Numbered from the stretch's first letter, positions 43,772-52,567 are shown. The stretch is DNA of 64,000 nucleotides from Reyranella sp. (GCA_019750135.1 JAIEOV010000016.1:1-64000), one strand, 5' to 3'. Numbers and translations are program-made. Notes: a model not told the origin generated them from the letters alone.

Positions 43772-44431
43772 ATGATGGCAGGCATGATCGAAAAGCAGGA
43801 AGTTCAGGAAATCTTCCCCACGCCGCTCTGGATCGTGGACCTCCAAGCGGCGGCGGCGGCCAGCCTGAACGCCAAGCTCAAGGCCGAGATCGAGCGGATG
43901 CTCGAGCCGCGGCCGAAGATTCCCGCCGGCAGCAACTGGCAGACGCCGCAGGACCTGCATACCAAGCCCGCCTTCGCCGAGTTCGTGAAGCTGGTCGAGA
44001 CCGCGGCGCGCGGCGTCGCCCGCTTCCTGCAGGTCGACCAGTATCCCATGGGCATCACCGGCTGCTGGGCCAACATCAATCCGCCGGGCGCCTATCACCC
44101 GATGCACCATCATCCCAACAACTACTTGAGCGGCGTCTATTACGTCGCCGTGCCCAACGTAGGCTCGCAGATCATCTTCCAGGACCCGCGCGGCCAGGCC
44201 TCGATGATCATGCCCAAGCCGCGGCAATACACGCGGCTCACCGCCAACGGCGCCAACGCCCAGAGCAAGGAAGGCCGCCTGCTGATCTTCCCGGCCTGGC
44301 TGAAGCACACCGTGCCGGCCAACGACGGCGAGAGCGACCGCATCAGCATCTCGTTCAACCTGATGTTCAGGAACTTCAGCGAGACCATGGCCGCCCCGCT
44401 GTGGGACGCGACGGCGGGGAAGGAGAAGTAG
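43772..44431 (+). CDS. TIGR02466-type 2OG-Fe(II) oxygenase
   Basis: A 219-residue protein matching the TIGR02466 pattern: IFPTPLWIVDL near the start, WANINPPGAYHPMHHHPNNY then LSGVYYVAVP (metal ligands), and GRLLIFPAWLKHTVPANDG with the distal His, then RISISFNLMF. The family is believed to contain 2-oxoglutarate/iron oxygenases, often phage- or cyanophage-encoded relatives. The start could be ATG 43772, 43775 or 43784. It is convergent with accA across a palindromic repeat. Confidence 0.88.
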   Translation: MMAGMIEKQEVQEIFPTPLWIVDLQAAAAASLNAKLKAEIERMLEPRPKIPAGSNWQTPQDLHTKPAFAEFVKLVETAARGVARFLQVDQYPMGITGCWANINPPGAYHPMHHHPNNYLSGVYYVAVPNVGSQIIFQDPRGQASMIMPKPRQYTRLTANGANAQSKEGRLLIFPAWLKHTVPANDGESDRISISFNLMFRNFSETMAAPLWDATAGKEK

Positions 44432-44437
44432 TACAGT

Positions 44438-44484
44438 AGCGCGGGCCTCTGGCCCGCATCATGAGCGGGCTAGAGGCCCGCGCT
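44438..44484. repeat. GCGCGGGCCTCTGGCCCGC palindrome, copy 1 (bidirectional terminator)
   Basis: AGCGCGGGCCTCTGGCCCGC at the left and GCGGGCTAGAGGCCCGCGCT at the right, separated by a short ATCATGA segment. The halves are inverted repeats and each also contains a smaller hairpin. It lies six bases after the TIGR02466 stop and four bases before the accA stop. A near-identical copy at 52239 also lies between convergent genes. Confidence 0.75.
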
Positions 44485-44488
44485 CCCG

Positions 44489-45442
44489 TCAAAGCCCCTT
44501 CTTCCCCATCTCCAGGAACTTGTCCTGGCGGTGCTGGCGCAACGCGTCGGCATCGAGATTGCCGAGTTGGGTCAGTGCCTCCGAGACGACCCTGCCGACG
44601 AGGTCGATCGTCTCGTCGGGATTGCGATGGGCGCCGCCCATCGGCTCGGGGATGACGTCGTCGATGACGTCGAGCTTCTTGAGATCGGCCGCCGTCACCT
44701 TCATCGCCTCGGCGGCTTCCTGGGCGTTGGCGTTGGAGCGCCACAGGATCGAGGCGCAGCCTTCCGGCGTGATCACCGAGTAGATCGAGTTCTCCAGCAT
44801 GTAGACGCGGTCGGCCGAAGCGATCGCCAGCGCGCCGCCCGACCCGCCCTCGCCGATCACGACGCTGACCAGCGGCACGCCGAGCGACAGGCAGGTGTCG
44901 ATCGAAGTCGCCACCGCCTCCGCCTGGCCGCGCGCCTCGGCATCGAGGCCAGGATAGGCACCCGGCGTGTCGACGAGAGTGACCACCGGCAAGCGGAAAC
45001 GATCGGCGAGCTTCATCAGCCGCTGCGCCTTGCGATAGCCCTCGGGCCGCGGCATGCCGAAATTGTGCTTGATGCGCGAATCGGTGTCGTCGCCCTTCTG
45101 CTGGCCGATCACCACGACGCTGCGGCCGTCGAGCCGGCCGACGCCGCCGACGATGGCGGCGTCCTCGCCGAAAACGCGGTCGCCCGCCAGGGGCTGGTAG
45201 TCGGTGATCAGCCGGTCGATGTAGCTCTGGGCATGCGGCCGCTCGGCATGGCGCGCCACCTGAACGCGCTGCCACGGCGTCAGCTTGGCGTAGGTCGCGC
45301 GCAGCTGCTTCTGCACCTTGTCCTGCAGGCGCATGACTTCTTCGGCGATGTCGACATCGCCCGAGTTCGGCAGATGGCGCAGCTCGGCGATCTTGCTTTC
45401 GAGCTCGGCGATCGGCTTCTCGAAGTCGAGGTAGGTGGTCAT
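44489..45442 (-). CDS. accA: acetyl-CoA carboxylase carboxyltransferase subunit alpha
   Basis: A 317-residue subunit of the carboxyltransferase that, with AccD, makes malonyl-CoA for fatty-acid synthesis. It starts [20 protein letters not shown], and carries [40 protein letters not shown] and [19 protein letters not shown], all typical of AccA. Full length. It is downstream of xerD on the same strand (48-base gap). It ends at the palindromic repeat. Confidence 0.97.
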   Translation of the reverse strand: MTTYLDFEKPIAELESKIAELRHLPNSGDVDIAEEVMRLQDKVQKQLRATYAKLTPWQRVQVARHAERPHAQSYIDRLITDYQPLAGDRVFGEDAAIVGGVGRLDGRSVVVIGQQKGDDTDSRIKHNFGMPRPEGYRKAQRLMKLADRFRLPVVTLVDTPGAYPGLDAEARGQAEAVATSIDTCLSLGVPLVSVVIGEGGSGGALAIASADRVYMLENSIYSVITPEGCASILWRSNANAQEAAEAMKVTAADLKKLDVIDDVIPEPMGGAHRNPDETIDLVGRVVSEALTQLGNLDADALRQHRQDKFLEMGKKGL

Positions 45443-45490
45443 TGATTCTCAGGTGTCGCCCGGCACCGGAATCCTGTCAACCGGCCGCCG

Positions 45491-46426
45491 TTAGCCCGCC
45501 GGGCGGCGCTTGCGGCGCGCCAGCGGGTGCTTGTCCTGCACCAGAGCCCGGAGCTTCTCGTCCAGCACATGGGTGTAGATCTGGGTCGTGGCGATATCTG
45601 CATGGCCCAACATCAATTGCACGCTGCGCAGGTCGGCGCCGCCTTCGAGCAGGTGGCTGGCGAAGGCATGGCGCAGCACGTGCGGCGAGACGCGCGCCGG
45701 ATCGATACCGGCCGCCAATGCCGCTTCCTTCAGGAGCTGCGCAAAACGCTGGCGCGTCAGATGCCCGGTGCGGCCGCGCGAGGGAAACAGGAAGCGCGAC
45801 TTCTCGCCCTCCTCGAGCATGACGGCACGGACGCGCAGCCACGCGGCGATCGCCTGGCGCGCCGGGTCGCTGAGCGGGACCAGGCGTTCCTTGTTGCCCT
45901 TGCCACGCACCACCAGCACGGAAGGATCGCGCTCGACGGCGACCAGCGGCAGGGTCACCAGCTCCGATACGCGCAGGCCCGCGGCATAGAGGATCTCCAG
46001 CAGCGTCGCCATGCGGCCATGGTCGTCGTCGCGCCGGCTCGCCTCGATCAGTCGGTCGACCTCATCGCGCGACAGCACCTTGGGCAAGGGCCGCCCGAGC
46101 TTGGGCGAATCGAGCGTGCTCGCCGGATCGTCCTCGCGCAGCCGCTCGGCCAGCAGGAAGCGGAAGAACTGGCGGATCACCGACAGCCGGCGCGCCACCG
46201 TGCGCGGCGTCATGCCGACATAGTCGAGCGACTTCAGGTAGGCGCGCAGCGCCTCGGTGTCGGCGTTGATGAGCTTCTTCTTGCGTCGCGCCAGGAAGGT
46301 CTCGAGGTCCTTGAGGTCGGCGCCATAGGCCGCCGTCGTGTTGAGCGACGCGCCGCGCTCGGCCGACAGCATCTCGATGAAGGCCTCGGCCTCGCGCGAC
46401 AGTGGCGTGGAGGGCTTCTTCTTCAC
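45491..46426 (-). CDS. xerD: site-specific tyrosine recombinase XerD
   Basis: A 311-residue recombinase acting at dif to resolve chromosome dimers. The N-terminal SAM-like domain is AFIEMLSAERGASLNTTAAY. The catalytic residues are all in place: Arg in AAGLRVSELVTLPL, Lys in VRGKGNKERLVPL, HxxR in SPHVLRHAFASHLL, His in LGHADIATTQIYTHV, and the nucleophilic Tyr in the same segment. It lies between the secreted protein gene (ending 46431) and accA. It is a housekeeping XerD rather than a phage integrase, judging by neighbours and length. Confidence 0.93.
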   Translation of the reverse strand: MKKKPSTPLSREAEAFIEMLSAERGASLNTTAAYGADLKDLETFLARRKKKLINADTEALRAYLKSLDYVGMTPRTVARRLSVIRQFFRFLLAERLREDDPASTLDSPKLGRPLPKVLSRDEVDRLIEASRRDDDHGRMATLLEILYAAGLRVSELVTLPLVAVERDPSVLVVRGKGNKERLVPLSDPARQAIAAWLRVRAVMLEEGEKSRFLFPSRGRTGHLTRQRFAQLLKEAALAAGIDPARVSPHVLRHAFASHLLEGGADLRSVQLMLGHADIATTQIYTHVLDEKLRALVQDKHPLARRKRRPAG

Positions 46427-46430
46427 GACT

Positions 46431-47966
46431 CTAGAGCCCGTAGGCGATCGCCGTTTCCACGGCGAACAGTCGAGCGGAATGGTCCTCGCCTACCGAGCGC
46501 AAGGCCTGCACGATCGTCGCGATGGCGGCGGGATGGAGCTCGTGGAGCGGCGTCTCGGCGGCGGCGATCGGCGCCAGCAAGGCCGTCTCGGCGCGGCGGC
46601 CGCCGGTCGCGGCAGTGACCAGGGCCTGGAGGCTGGCGGCGGGCAGCATCACCAAGCGCGCATTGCCGGGCGGCTTGTCGGGCAGATCGGTCGATTTCGG
46701 CGGCAAGTCGAAGCCGGTCGAGCGCAACAATTCCCACAACAGATAGCCGCGCAGCGGCGCGCGGGCGGCATCGTCATCGCGAGTCACCTCGTACCAGCGA
46801 TTGATCTCGCCGACCGAGAGGCGCTTGGCATCCTCAAGGCCGGCCACCGCCGCCAGCGGCACCAGCCGGTCGAGCGCGATGATGGCGCGCGCATTGTTCG
46901 TCACCGCGCTCAGCGCCAGTCGGATCCAGGCCTGCGTCTGCAGCTTGGCGCCCAGCAGCAGGAAGCCGCGCATGGCTTCTTGCGCAACATTGGCGAACTG
47001 CGGCTGGGCCGGCAGATTGATCAGGGCCGCGGCGCTCGCCCGGGCGATGGTCGGAAACAACGGACTGTCGCGCGCCTCGCCATAAGCGGTGGCGATCGAA
47101 CTGAACATCTCGTTGGGGTTGGAGGCGCTGCGCGCCGCCGCCACCATCCGCGCCCGGCGCGCGGTCGCCGCCGGCAGCGCGGCGCCGTCACGCAACGCCT
47201 CGAGATAAAGGTCGCCGAGCTTGGTCGCCTCGATGATGGCCAGGGCCTCGCCGCGTTCGGCGATGTCGATGCGCGTGGCGATCGGCAGCGGCTTCAGGCC
47301 GACGAGCGCGCGAACGATCGCGGGCTGCGTGTTGCGCAGCACATTGGCCGGCACCGGCGCGTGCATCAGGTCGATCGCCATCAGCGCCGGACCGTCGACC
47401 TGCTGGGCCGACGCCAGGTTGGCAGCGCGCGCGGCGGTCTGATCGCCGTCGAGGAGCCGGCAGGCGGCCTGTGCGCGACCGCTGAAGGGCTCGCTCAGCG
47501 GCCACTGCTTGACGATGGCGCAGGCGCCGTGGCGCTCGCCCGCCAGCATCAGGGCGTTGGCCACCGTTGCGGCGACCGCCGGGTCGGCATAGCCGCCGGC
47601 ATTGCGCACCATCTCGTTCAGGCTCTCGGCCTCGCCCATGGCGGCGATCTTATCGACCTTGCGCACGAACAGGCTGGGCGGCGGACTGCCGTCCGGCGCC
47701 GGCGGCGTGAGCTGGCTGACCAGGACCTTGAACTGCAGGTCGCGCAAGGCGCGGCTACGCGGCGCACTGGGCAGCGCCGTCACCAGACGCTTGGCGGTGG
47801 CGAGAGACGTCCCGGCCCAGGCGTTGGTCGGCATCCCTCCCGTCGTCGCCGTCAGGAAGCCGGTCGGTTGGCTATCGAAGTCGGGAGCCTGTGCGCCAGC
47901 GGGTGCGGCCGTCAGCGCCAAAATCGCTGCCGCGCCAATGGCCAGGCTAGCGCGCGAAGCGTTCAT
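46431..47966 (-). CDS. secreted protein of unknown function
   Basis: A 511-residue exported protein. The signal peptide is MNASRASLAIGAAAILALTA with cleavage after PAGAQA. The mature part is Ala/Leu-rich and helical throughout, with repeated 35-40 residue helical stretches reminiscent of an alpha-solenoid (for example ADPAVAATVANALMLAGERH, PALMAIDLMHAPVPANVLRN). No catalytic motif is recognised. It lies between a tiny membrane-protein gene that overlaps its start by 20 bases and xerD. Proteins like this are found in the same aroK-xerD neighbourhood of related bacteria, but I know of no function. Confidence 0.85.
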   Translation of the reverse strand: MNASRASLAIGAAAILALTAAPAGAQAPDFDSQPTGFLTATTGGMPTNAWAGTSLATAKRLVTALPSAPRSRALRDLQFKVLVSQLTPPAPDGSPPPSLFVRKVDKIAAMGEAESLNEMVRNAGGYADPAVAATVANALMLAGERHGACAIVKQWPLSEPFSGRAQAACRLLDGDQTAARAANLASAQQVDGPALMAIDLMHAPVPANVLRNTQPAIVRALVGLKPLPIATRIDIAERGEALAIIEATKLGDLYLEALRDGAALPAATARRARMVAAARSASNPNEMFSSIATAYGEARDSPLFPTIARASAAALINLPAQPQFANVAQEAMRGFLLLGAKLQTQAWIRLALSAVTNNARAIIALDRLVPLAAVAGLEDAKRLSVGEINRWYEVTRDDDAARAPLRGYLLWELLRSTGFDLPPKSTDLPDKPPGNARLVMLPAASLQALVTAATGGRRAETALLAPIAAAETPLHELHPAAIATIVQALRSVGEDHSARLFAVETAIAYGL

Positions 47967-48126
47967 TGGGCACGGGAATCTCGAAATGCCGCACCGGCGG
48001 ACGGGGTTCGATCACGGCGAGCGCCACCAGGCCTGCAATCACCAGGCTGACGACAATGACGGTGACCACCGGCCCAAGCTTCAGGGTGGGCACGCTGAAT
48101 CGATTTCTGGAACGGAACAGAGGCAC
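47947..48126 (-). CDS. small single-pass membrane protein
   Basis: A 59-residue protein from GTG 48126: a basic N terminus (VPLFRSRNRFSVPTLKLG), one hydrophobic helix (PVVTVIVVSLVIAGLVALAV), and a short tail (IEPRPPVRHFEIPVPNERFA). The positive-inside arrangement predicts the tail in the periplasm. The 20-base overlap with the next gene suggests coupled translation with the exported 511-residue protein, which might be a partner. The ribosome-binding site is weak and no homologue comes to mind, so the call rests on the clear membrane protein pattern and gene overlap. Confidence 0.6.
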   Translation of the reverse strand: MPLFRSRNRFSVPTLKLGPVVTVIVVSLVIAGLVALAVIEPRPPVRHFEIPVPNERFAR

Positions 48127-48224
48127 GACGCGGGCAACCTACCTCGGCTAGCGCCCAAGCGGCAATCGCGCACAATCCTTATTGTGTCCGGCGCGCGGTA
48201 GTGTCCTAATTTTAACAACGACGC

Positions 48225-48443
48225 CTACAGTCCGCCCATCCGTCGTCTGATCCAACGAAAAAGCCAGCGGGCGTCTTTGATGAGCTGCCAAACCGTGGCC
48301 GCTAGGCAGTAAATCAACATCGAAGCAATACCTATGCATCCCCCAACAACAGGAGCATCTTTGAAGGGCAGAAGACCGATGCCCAGAGTTACGACGCCGA
48401 CGAAACAGCCAACCCAGAGGTCCCTGCGCAGAGGGTCCGTCAC
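48225..48443 (-). CDS. small two-helix membrane protein
   Basis: A 72-residue protein from GTG 48443 with a good GGGAGAAGG ribosome-binding site at five bases. Two hydrophobic helices (LWVGCFVGVVTLGIGLLPF and VVGGCIGIASMLIYCLAATV) are followed by a basic tail (DARWLFRWIRRRMGGL). The local sequence (48180-48500) is less GC-rich than its neighbours, hinting at later acquisition. Function unknown. It lies between the tiny membrane-protein gene and aroK. Confidence 0.6.
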   Translation of the reverse strand: MTDPLRRDLWVGCFVGVVTLGIGLLPFKDAPVVGGCIGIASMLIYCLAATVWQLIKDARWLFRWIRRRMGGL

Positions 48444-48573
48444 AATGCCTTCTCCCGTCTCTCAGCCAGTGCGGACAGTATAGCGGTGCTTGCTCAATCA
48501 TCGTAGGGCACCACCCGGCGAGCCTCTCGCTTGAAACAGTGCACGGAATGGGCGACATCCATGTGTTCACGTC

Positions 48574-49131
48574 ATGGACGCCCGGTCCCCCCTATCGCTG
48601 CCGCGCACCGTCGCCCTCGTGGGCCTGATGGGCGCGGGCAAGAGCGCCATTGGCAAGCGGCTGGCGCTGCGGCTCGGCCTGCCGTTCGTCGACGCCGACG
48701 ACGAGATCGAGCGTGCCGCCGGCTGCTCGATCGCCGAGATCTTCGAGAAGTACGGCGAGGCCGACTTCCGCGCCGGCGAACGCCGCGTCATTTCGCGCTT
48801 GCTCGACGAGCCGCCGCACGTCCTGTCGACCGGCGGCGGCGCCTATATCGACCCCGAGACGCGCAGGTTGATGCGGACCAAAGCAGTCACCGTGTGGCTG
48901 CGCGCCGACCTCGACGTTCTGTACGACCGCGTGCGCAAGCGCGGCCACCGGCCCTTGCTGCGCAACGGCGATCCCAAGGAGGTTCTCGCACGCCTGATGA
49001 GCCAGCGTTATCCGATCTATGCCGAGGCCGATGTCGTCGTCGATTCGACGGCGCAGCCCGCCGACCGCACCACCGAGCAGGTGATCGACGCCTTGCGCGC
49101 CCATCTGCAGCCCGAGCACACGCCGGCATGA
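48574..49131 (+). CDS. aroK: shikimate kinase
   Basis: A 185-residue P-loop kinase, fifth step of the shikimate pathway. Walker A is GLMGAGKSAIGKRLA. Shikimate-binding residues appear in DADDEIERAAGCSIAEIFEK and the GEADFRAGERR segment. The STGGGA loop and the lid (RKRGHRPLLRNGDP) are also present. Its stop overlaps the aroB start by four bases (ATGA). aroK-aroB pairing is the usual arrangement. Confidence 0.96.
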   Translation: MDARSPLSLPRTVALVGLMGAGKSAIGKRLALRLGLPFVDADDEIERAAGCSIAEIFEKYGEADFRAGERRVISRLLDEPPHVLSTGGGAYIDPETRRLMRTKAVTVWLRADLDVLYDRVRKRGHRPLLRNGDPKEVLARLMSQRYPIYAEADVVVDSTAQPADRTTEQVIDALRAHLQPEHTPA

Positions 49132-50252
49132 GCGCACGCACCATTCGCGTCGAGCTCGCTGGCCGCAGCTACGACATCGCCATCGGTCCCGGCCTGATCG
49201 ACCAGGCGGGGGTGCTCTGCCGCCCCCTGCTGGCGGCGCCCAAGGTCACGATCGTGAGCGACGAGACCGTGGCCCCTCTTTATGGCGCCCGGCTGGCTGC
49301 CTCGTTCGACAAGGCGGGCGTCAAGGCAAGCACGGTCACCGTGCCCGCGGGCGAGACCAGCAAGGAGTTCGGCGCCTTCGGCCGGCTGATGAACGAGCTG
49401 CTCGACCAGCGGCCAGACCGCCGCACCACCCTGGTGGCGCTGGGCGGCGGCGTGGTCGGCGATCTCACGGGCTTTGCCGCCGCGGTGCTGTTGCGCGGCG
49501 TCGACTTCATCCAGGTGCCGACCACCTTGCTGGCCCAGGTCGATTCGTCGGTCGGCGGCAAGACCGGCATCAACACGCGCCACGGCAAGAACCTGGTCGG
49601 CGCCTTTTACCAGCCGCGCCTGGTGCTGGCCGACACCGAGGTGCTCGACACCCTGCCGAAGCGCGAGCTGCTGGCGGGTTACGCCGAGGTCGCCAAGTAC
49701 GGCCTGATCGACGACCCCGACTTCTTTGCCTGGTGCGAGACCAACGGTGAGGCGGTGCTGTCGGGCGACGCCGCCAAGCGGACCTACGCCATCGAGCAGA
49801 GCTGCCTCGCCAAGGCACGCATCGTGGCGGCCGACGAGCGCGAGACCACCGATTTGCGCGCCCTGCTGAACCTCGGACACACGTTCGGCCACGCGCTCGA
49901 AGCCGAAACCGGGTTCGGCGGCGAGCTGCTGCACGGCGAGGCCGTCGGCACCGGCATGGCCATGGCCTTCGACCTCTCCACCCGGCTGGGACTGTGCCCG
50001 CAGGCCGATGCCGACCGCGTGCGCCGTCACCTCGGAGCGGTCGGCCTGCCGATGCGGCTCCGGGCGATCGGCGGCGACAACCGGCGCAAATGGGAGGCGG
50101 CGCGGCTGATCGAGCACATGCGCGGCGACAAGAAGGCCGCCGGCGGCAAGCTCACCTTCATCCTGGCGCGCGGCATCGGCAAAGCCTTCGTCACCCGCGA
50201 GGTCGACGAAGCGGCGTTGCGCGACCTGCTCGACGACGCCATCTCTGCCTGA
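49128..50252 (+). CDS. aroB: 3-dehydroquinate synthase
   Basis: A 374-residue NAD- and zinc-dependent enzyme converting DAHP to dehydroquinate. NAD-binding GGGVVGDLTGFAAAVLLRG, substrate loop QVPTTLLAQVDSSVGGKTGI, and the zinc ligands Glu (GYAEVAKYGLI) and His residues (LNLGHTFGHALEAETG, LLHGEAVGTGM) are all present. The ATG at 49128 overlaps the aroK stop. The next gene starts four bases after the stop. Confidence 0.97.
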   Translation: MSARTIRVELAGRSYDIAIGPGLIDQAGVLCRPLLAAPKVTIVSDETVAPLYGARLAASFDKAGVKASTVTVPAGETSKEFGAFGRLMNELLDQRPDRRTTLVALGGGVVGDLTGFAAAVLLRGVDFIQVPTTLLAQVDSSVGGKTGINTRHGKNLVGAFYQPRLVLADTEVLDTLPKRELLAGYAEVAKYGLIDDPDFFAWCETNGEAVLSGDAAKRTYAIEQSCLAKARIVAADERETTDLRALLNLGHTFGHALEAETGFGGELLHGEAVGTGMAMAFDLSTRLGLCPQADADRVRRHLGAVGLPMRLRAIGGDNRRKWEAARLIEHMRGDKKAAGGKLTFILARGIGKAFVTREVDEAALRDLLDDAISA

Positions 50253-50255
50253 GCC

Positions 50256-51563
50256 ATGGAAAGCGATCTTCACTTCGACATGCCGCTCTGGCTCGCGGCG
50301 CCGGCGGTGCTGCTCTGCCTATTGCTGGCGGCCTACCTGTCGGCGGCCGAGACCGCGATCACCGGCGCGTCGCGGCCGCGCATGCACCGGCTCGCCCAGC
50401 AGGGCAACAAGCGCGCCACTACGGTGAACGGCCTGCTCGACCGCAAGGACGAGGCGGTGAGCGCCGTGTTGCTGGGCAACAACGTGGTCAACATCTTCTC
50501 AGCGTCGCTGACCACGGCCGTGCTGACCGCGCTGTTCGGCGCCGCCGGCATCGTCTATGCGACGATCGCGATCGGCATCATGGTCGTGATCTTCGCCGAA
50601 GTGATGCCCAAGACATGGGCGCTGCTGCGCGCCGACCGCGTTGCGCTGACCTTGGCGCCGTCGATCGTCGTGACCCTGGCGATACTCGGGCCGCTGGCGC
50701 GCGCCGTCGCCTGGATCTCGCGCTTCTTCCTGAAATTGCTCGGCGTGCGCATCGATCGCACGCCGGATGCCGAGGAGCACGCCGACCTGCTGCGCGGCGC
50801 CATCGAGCTGCACGGCCACGGCCAGGAAGACGAGGCCGCACCGGCCGAGAAGGCGATGCTGCGCTCGGTGCTCGATCTCGGCGACCGTACCGTGAGCGAC
50901 GTGATGGCCCATCGCGGCAGCATCGTGCTGATCGATGCCGACCAGCCGATGGATGCCATCGTCGGTCAGATGCTCGAGGCGCCTTATACCCGTATCCCGG
51001 TCTATCGCACCGAGGCCGACAACATCATTGGCGTCGTCCATGCCAAGGACCTGTTCCGTGCCGTCAGGGCGGCGGGCGGACCGGAGACGGTCAAGATCGA
51101 TGCGGTCATGACGGCCCCGTGGTTCATTCCCGAATCGACCACTCTTTTCGACCAGCTCCAGGCCTTCCGCGCCCGCCACGAGCACTTCGCCATCGTCGTC
51201 GACGAATACGGCGCGCTGCGCGGCATCGTCACCCTCGAGGACATCATCGAGGAGATCACCGGCGACATCGAGGACGAGCACGACGCCATCAAGCGCGGCG
51301 TGGTGAGGCGCGAGGACGGCAGCCTGATCAGCCAGGGTGACGTGCCGATCCGCGACCTCAACCGCGAGTTCGGCTGGGGCCTGCCGGAGGACGTCGCGAT
51401 CACCATCGCCGGGCTGGTTCTGCACGAGGCGCGGCGCATCCCCGAGGTCGGCCAGACCTATGCATTTTACGGATTCCGCTTCGAAATTCTGAAGCGCGAG
51501 GGCACGCGGATCGCCGAGTTGCGCATCATGCCACCCCTCGCCATAGAGGCTGCCGAGAACTGA
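50256..51563 (+). CDS. CNNM/CBS-domain transporter-like protein (HlyC/CorC family)
   Basis: A 435-residue membrane protein. An N-terminal DUF21/CNNM domain of four membrane helices (starting APAVLLCLLLAAYLSAAETA, with VVIFAEVMPKTWALL) is followed by two CBS domains (VSDVMAHRGSIVLIDADQPM through DNIIGVVHAKDLFRAV, and DAVMTAPWFIPESTTLFDQL through YGALRGIVTLEDIIEEI) and a C-terminal CorC/HlyC domain. Relatives are magnesium/cobalt efflux proteins, so a role in Mg2+ balance is likely. It is in the aroKB transcript, four bases after aroB. Confidence 0.93.
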   Translation: MESDLHFDMPLWLAAPAVLLCLLLAAYLSAAETAITGASRPRMHRLAQQGNKRATTVNGLLDRKDEAVSAVLLGNNVVNIFSASLTTAVLTALFGAAGIVYATIAIGIMVVIFAEVMPKTWALLRADRVALTLAPSIVVTLAILGPLARAVAWISRFFLKLLGVRIDRTPDAEEHADLLRGAIELHGHGQEDEAAPAEKAMLRSVLDLGDRTVSDVMAHRGSIVLIDADQPMDAIVGQMLEAPYTRIPVYRTEADNIIGVVHAKDLFRAVRAAGGPETVKIDAVMTAPWFIPESTTLFDQLQAFRARHEHFAIVVDEYGALRGIVTLEDIIEEITGDIEDEHDAIKRGVVRREDGSLISQGDVPIRDLNREFGWGLPEDVAITIAGLVLHEARRIPEVGQTYAFYGFRFEILKREGTRIAELRIMPPLAIEAAEN

Positions 51564-51587
51564 GGCTCACCCAGAGAGGAACTGCCA

Positions 51588-52235
51588 ATGCCGCTTTCGC
51601 CGCCGGTCGGGCGACAGCACCTGCATACGCGTCGCGTCACCTGCCAGGGCTTCTTCCGCGAGGACGGCCTGTGGGACATCGAGGGCCATATCACCGACGA
51701 GAAGACCTACGAGCATTCCAATGAATGGCGTGGTCCGCTGAAGCCGGGCGATTTCGTGCATGACATGTCGATCCGGCTGACGGTCGACCATCGCTTCATC
51801 ATCGTCGACGTCGAAGCGGTGACCGACAAGTCGCCCTACCGGATCTGCAGCAACGTCACGCCCGATTTCAAGAAGCTGATCGGCTTGCGCATCGGCGGCG
51901 GCTTTCATCGCAAGGTGAAGGAGCGGCTGGGCGGCGTACACGGCTGCACCCACATCGTCGAGCTTCTGGGACCGGTGGCGACCACGGCGTTCCAGACCGT
52001 GTCGTCAGGCAAGGCGCGCGAACTCACCCTCGCGCATCGCCACAAGATCGGCAAACCGCCCAAGCCCGTCGATCCCAACGCGCCCAAGCAGAAGCCGTAC
52101 GTCATCGACAACTGCTACGCCTGGGCCGCCGACGGCCCGGTGGTGAAGCGCTGGGCGCCGCACTTCTATACCGGTCCCGACGCCGAAGCCGTGCGCGCGG
52201 CGGCGGTGGGCAAAGACATCGAGATGGATGGTTAA
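51588..52235 (+). CDS. DUF2889 family protein
   Basis: A 215-residue cytoplasmic protein of the DUF2889 family: HTRRVTCQGFFREDGLWDIE, GHITDEKTYEHSNEWRGPLK, then MSIRLTVDHRFIIVDVEAVT and GVHGCTHIVELLGPVATTAF. Its function is unknown. The GCTH motif and the beta-rich build resemble enzyme-like folds. It follows the CNNM gene by 24 bases (AGAGAGGAA ribosome-binding site) and ends before a palindromic terminator. Confidence 0.9.
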   Translation: MPLSPPVGRQHLHTRRVTCQGFFREDGLWDIEGHITDEKTYEHSNEWRGPLKPGDFVHDMSIRLTVDHRFIIVDVEAVTDKSPYRICSNVTPDFKKLIGLRIGGGFHRKVKERLGGVHGCTHIVELLGPVATTAFQTVSSGKARELTLAHRHKIGKPPKPVDPNAPKQKPYVIDNCYAWAADGPVVKRWAPHFYTGPDAEAVRAAAVGKDIEMDG

Positions 52236-52238
52236 GGG

Positions 52239-52286
52239 AGCGCGGGCCTCTGGCCCGCATTCATGAGCGGGCTGGAGGCCCGCGCT
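52239..52286. repeat. GCGCGGGCCTCTGGCCCGC palindrome, copy 2 (bidirectional terminator)
   Basis: Nearly identical to the repeat at 44438. Its outer arms are longer: TTAAGG/GAGCGCGGGCC on the left complements GGCCCGCGCTCCTTAA on the right. It lies three bases after the DUF2889 stop and immediately before the bolA stop, so it can end transcription in both directions. Confidence 0.75.
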
Positions 52287-52288
52287 CC

Positions 52289-52567
52289 TTAAGACTTATC
52301 TTCCGCCGGCGTCAGCGTCGTCAGCGCCAGCGCATGCAGGCCGGCATCGAGCTCGGCCTTCAGCGCGGCATAGACCAGACGCTGGCGCGTCACGCGGCTC
52401 TTGCCTTCGAATGCCGCCGACACGATCTCGACACGGAAATGCGTCTCGCCCCCTTCGCGCCAGCCGGCATGGCCGTGATGGCGTGACGATTCATCCTCGA
52501 TGGCAAGACGCACCGGTGCGAACTCGCTTCGCAGCTTGTTGTCAATCGCGTTAGCGACCTTGCCCAT
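52289..52567 (-). CDS. bolA: BolA family protein
   Basis: A 92-residue BolA protein: ESSRHHGHAGWREGGETHFR contains the Cys/His-type region where the conserved His helps coordinate a [2Fe-2S] cluster with a monothiol glutaredoxin. The following LVYAALKAELDAGLHALALT is the conserved helix. BolA proteins work in iron-sulfur trafficking or stress-related regulation. The ATG at 52567 follows GAGAGG. It is divergent from the J-domain gene. Confidence 0.92.
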   Translation of the reverse strand: MGKVANAIDNKLRSEFAPVRLAIEDESSRHHGHAGWREGGETHFRVEIVSAAFEGKSRVTRQRLVYAALKAELDAGLHALALTTLTPAEDKS

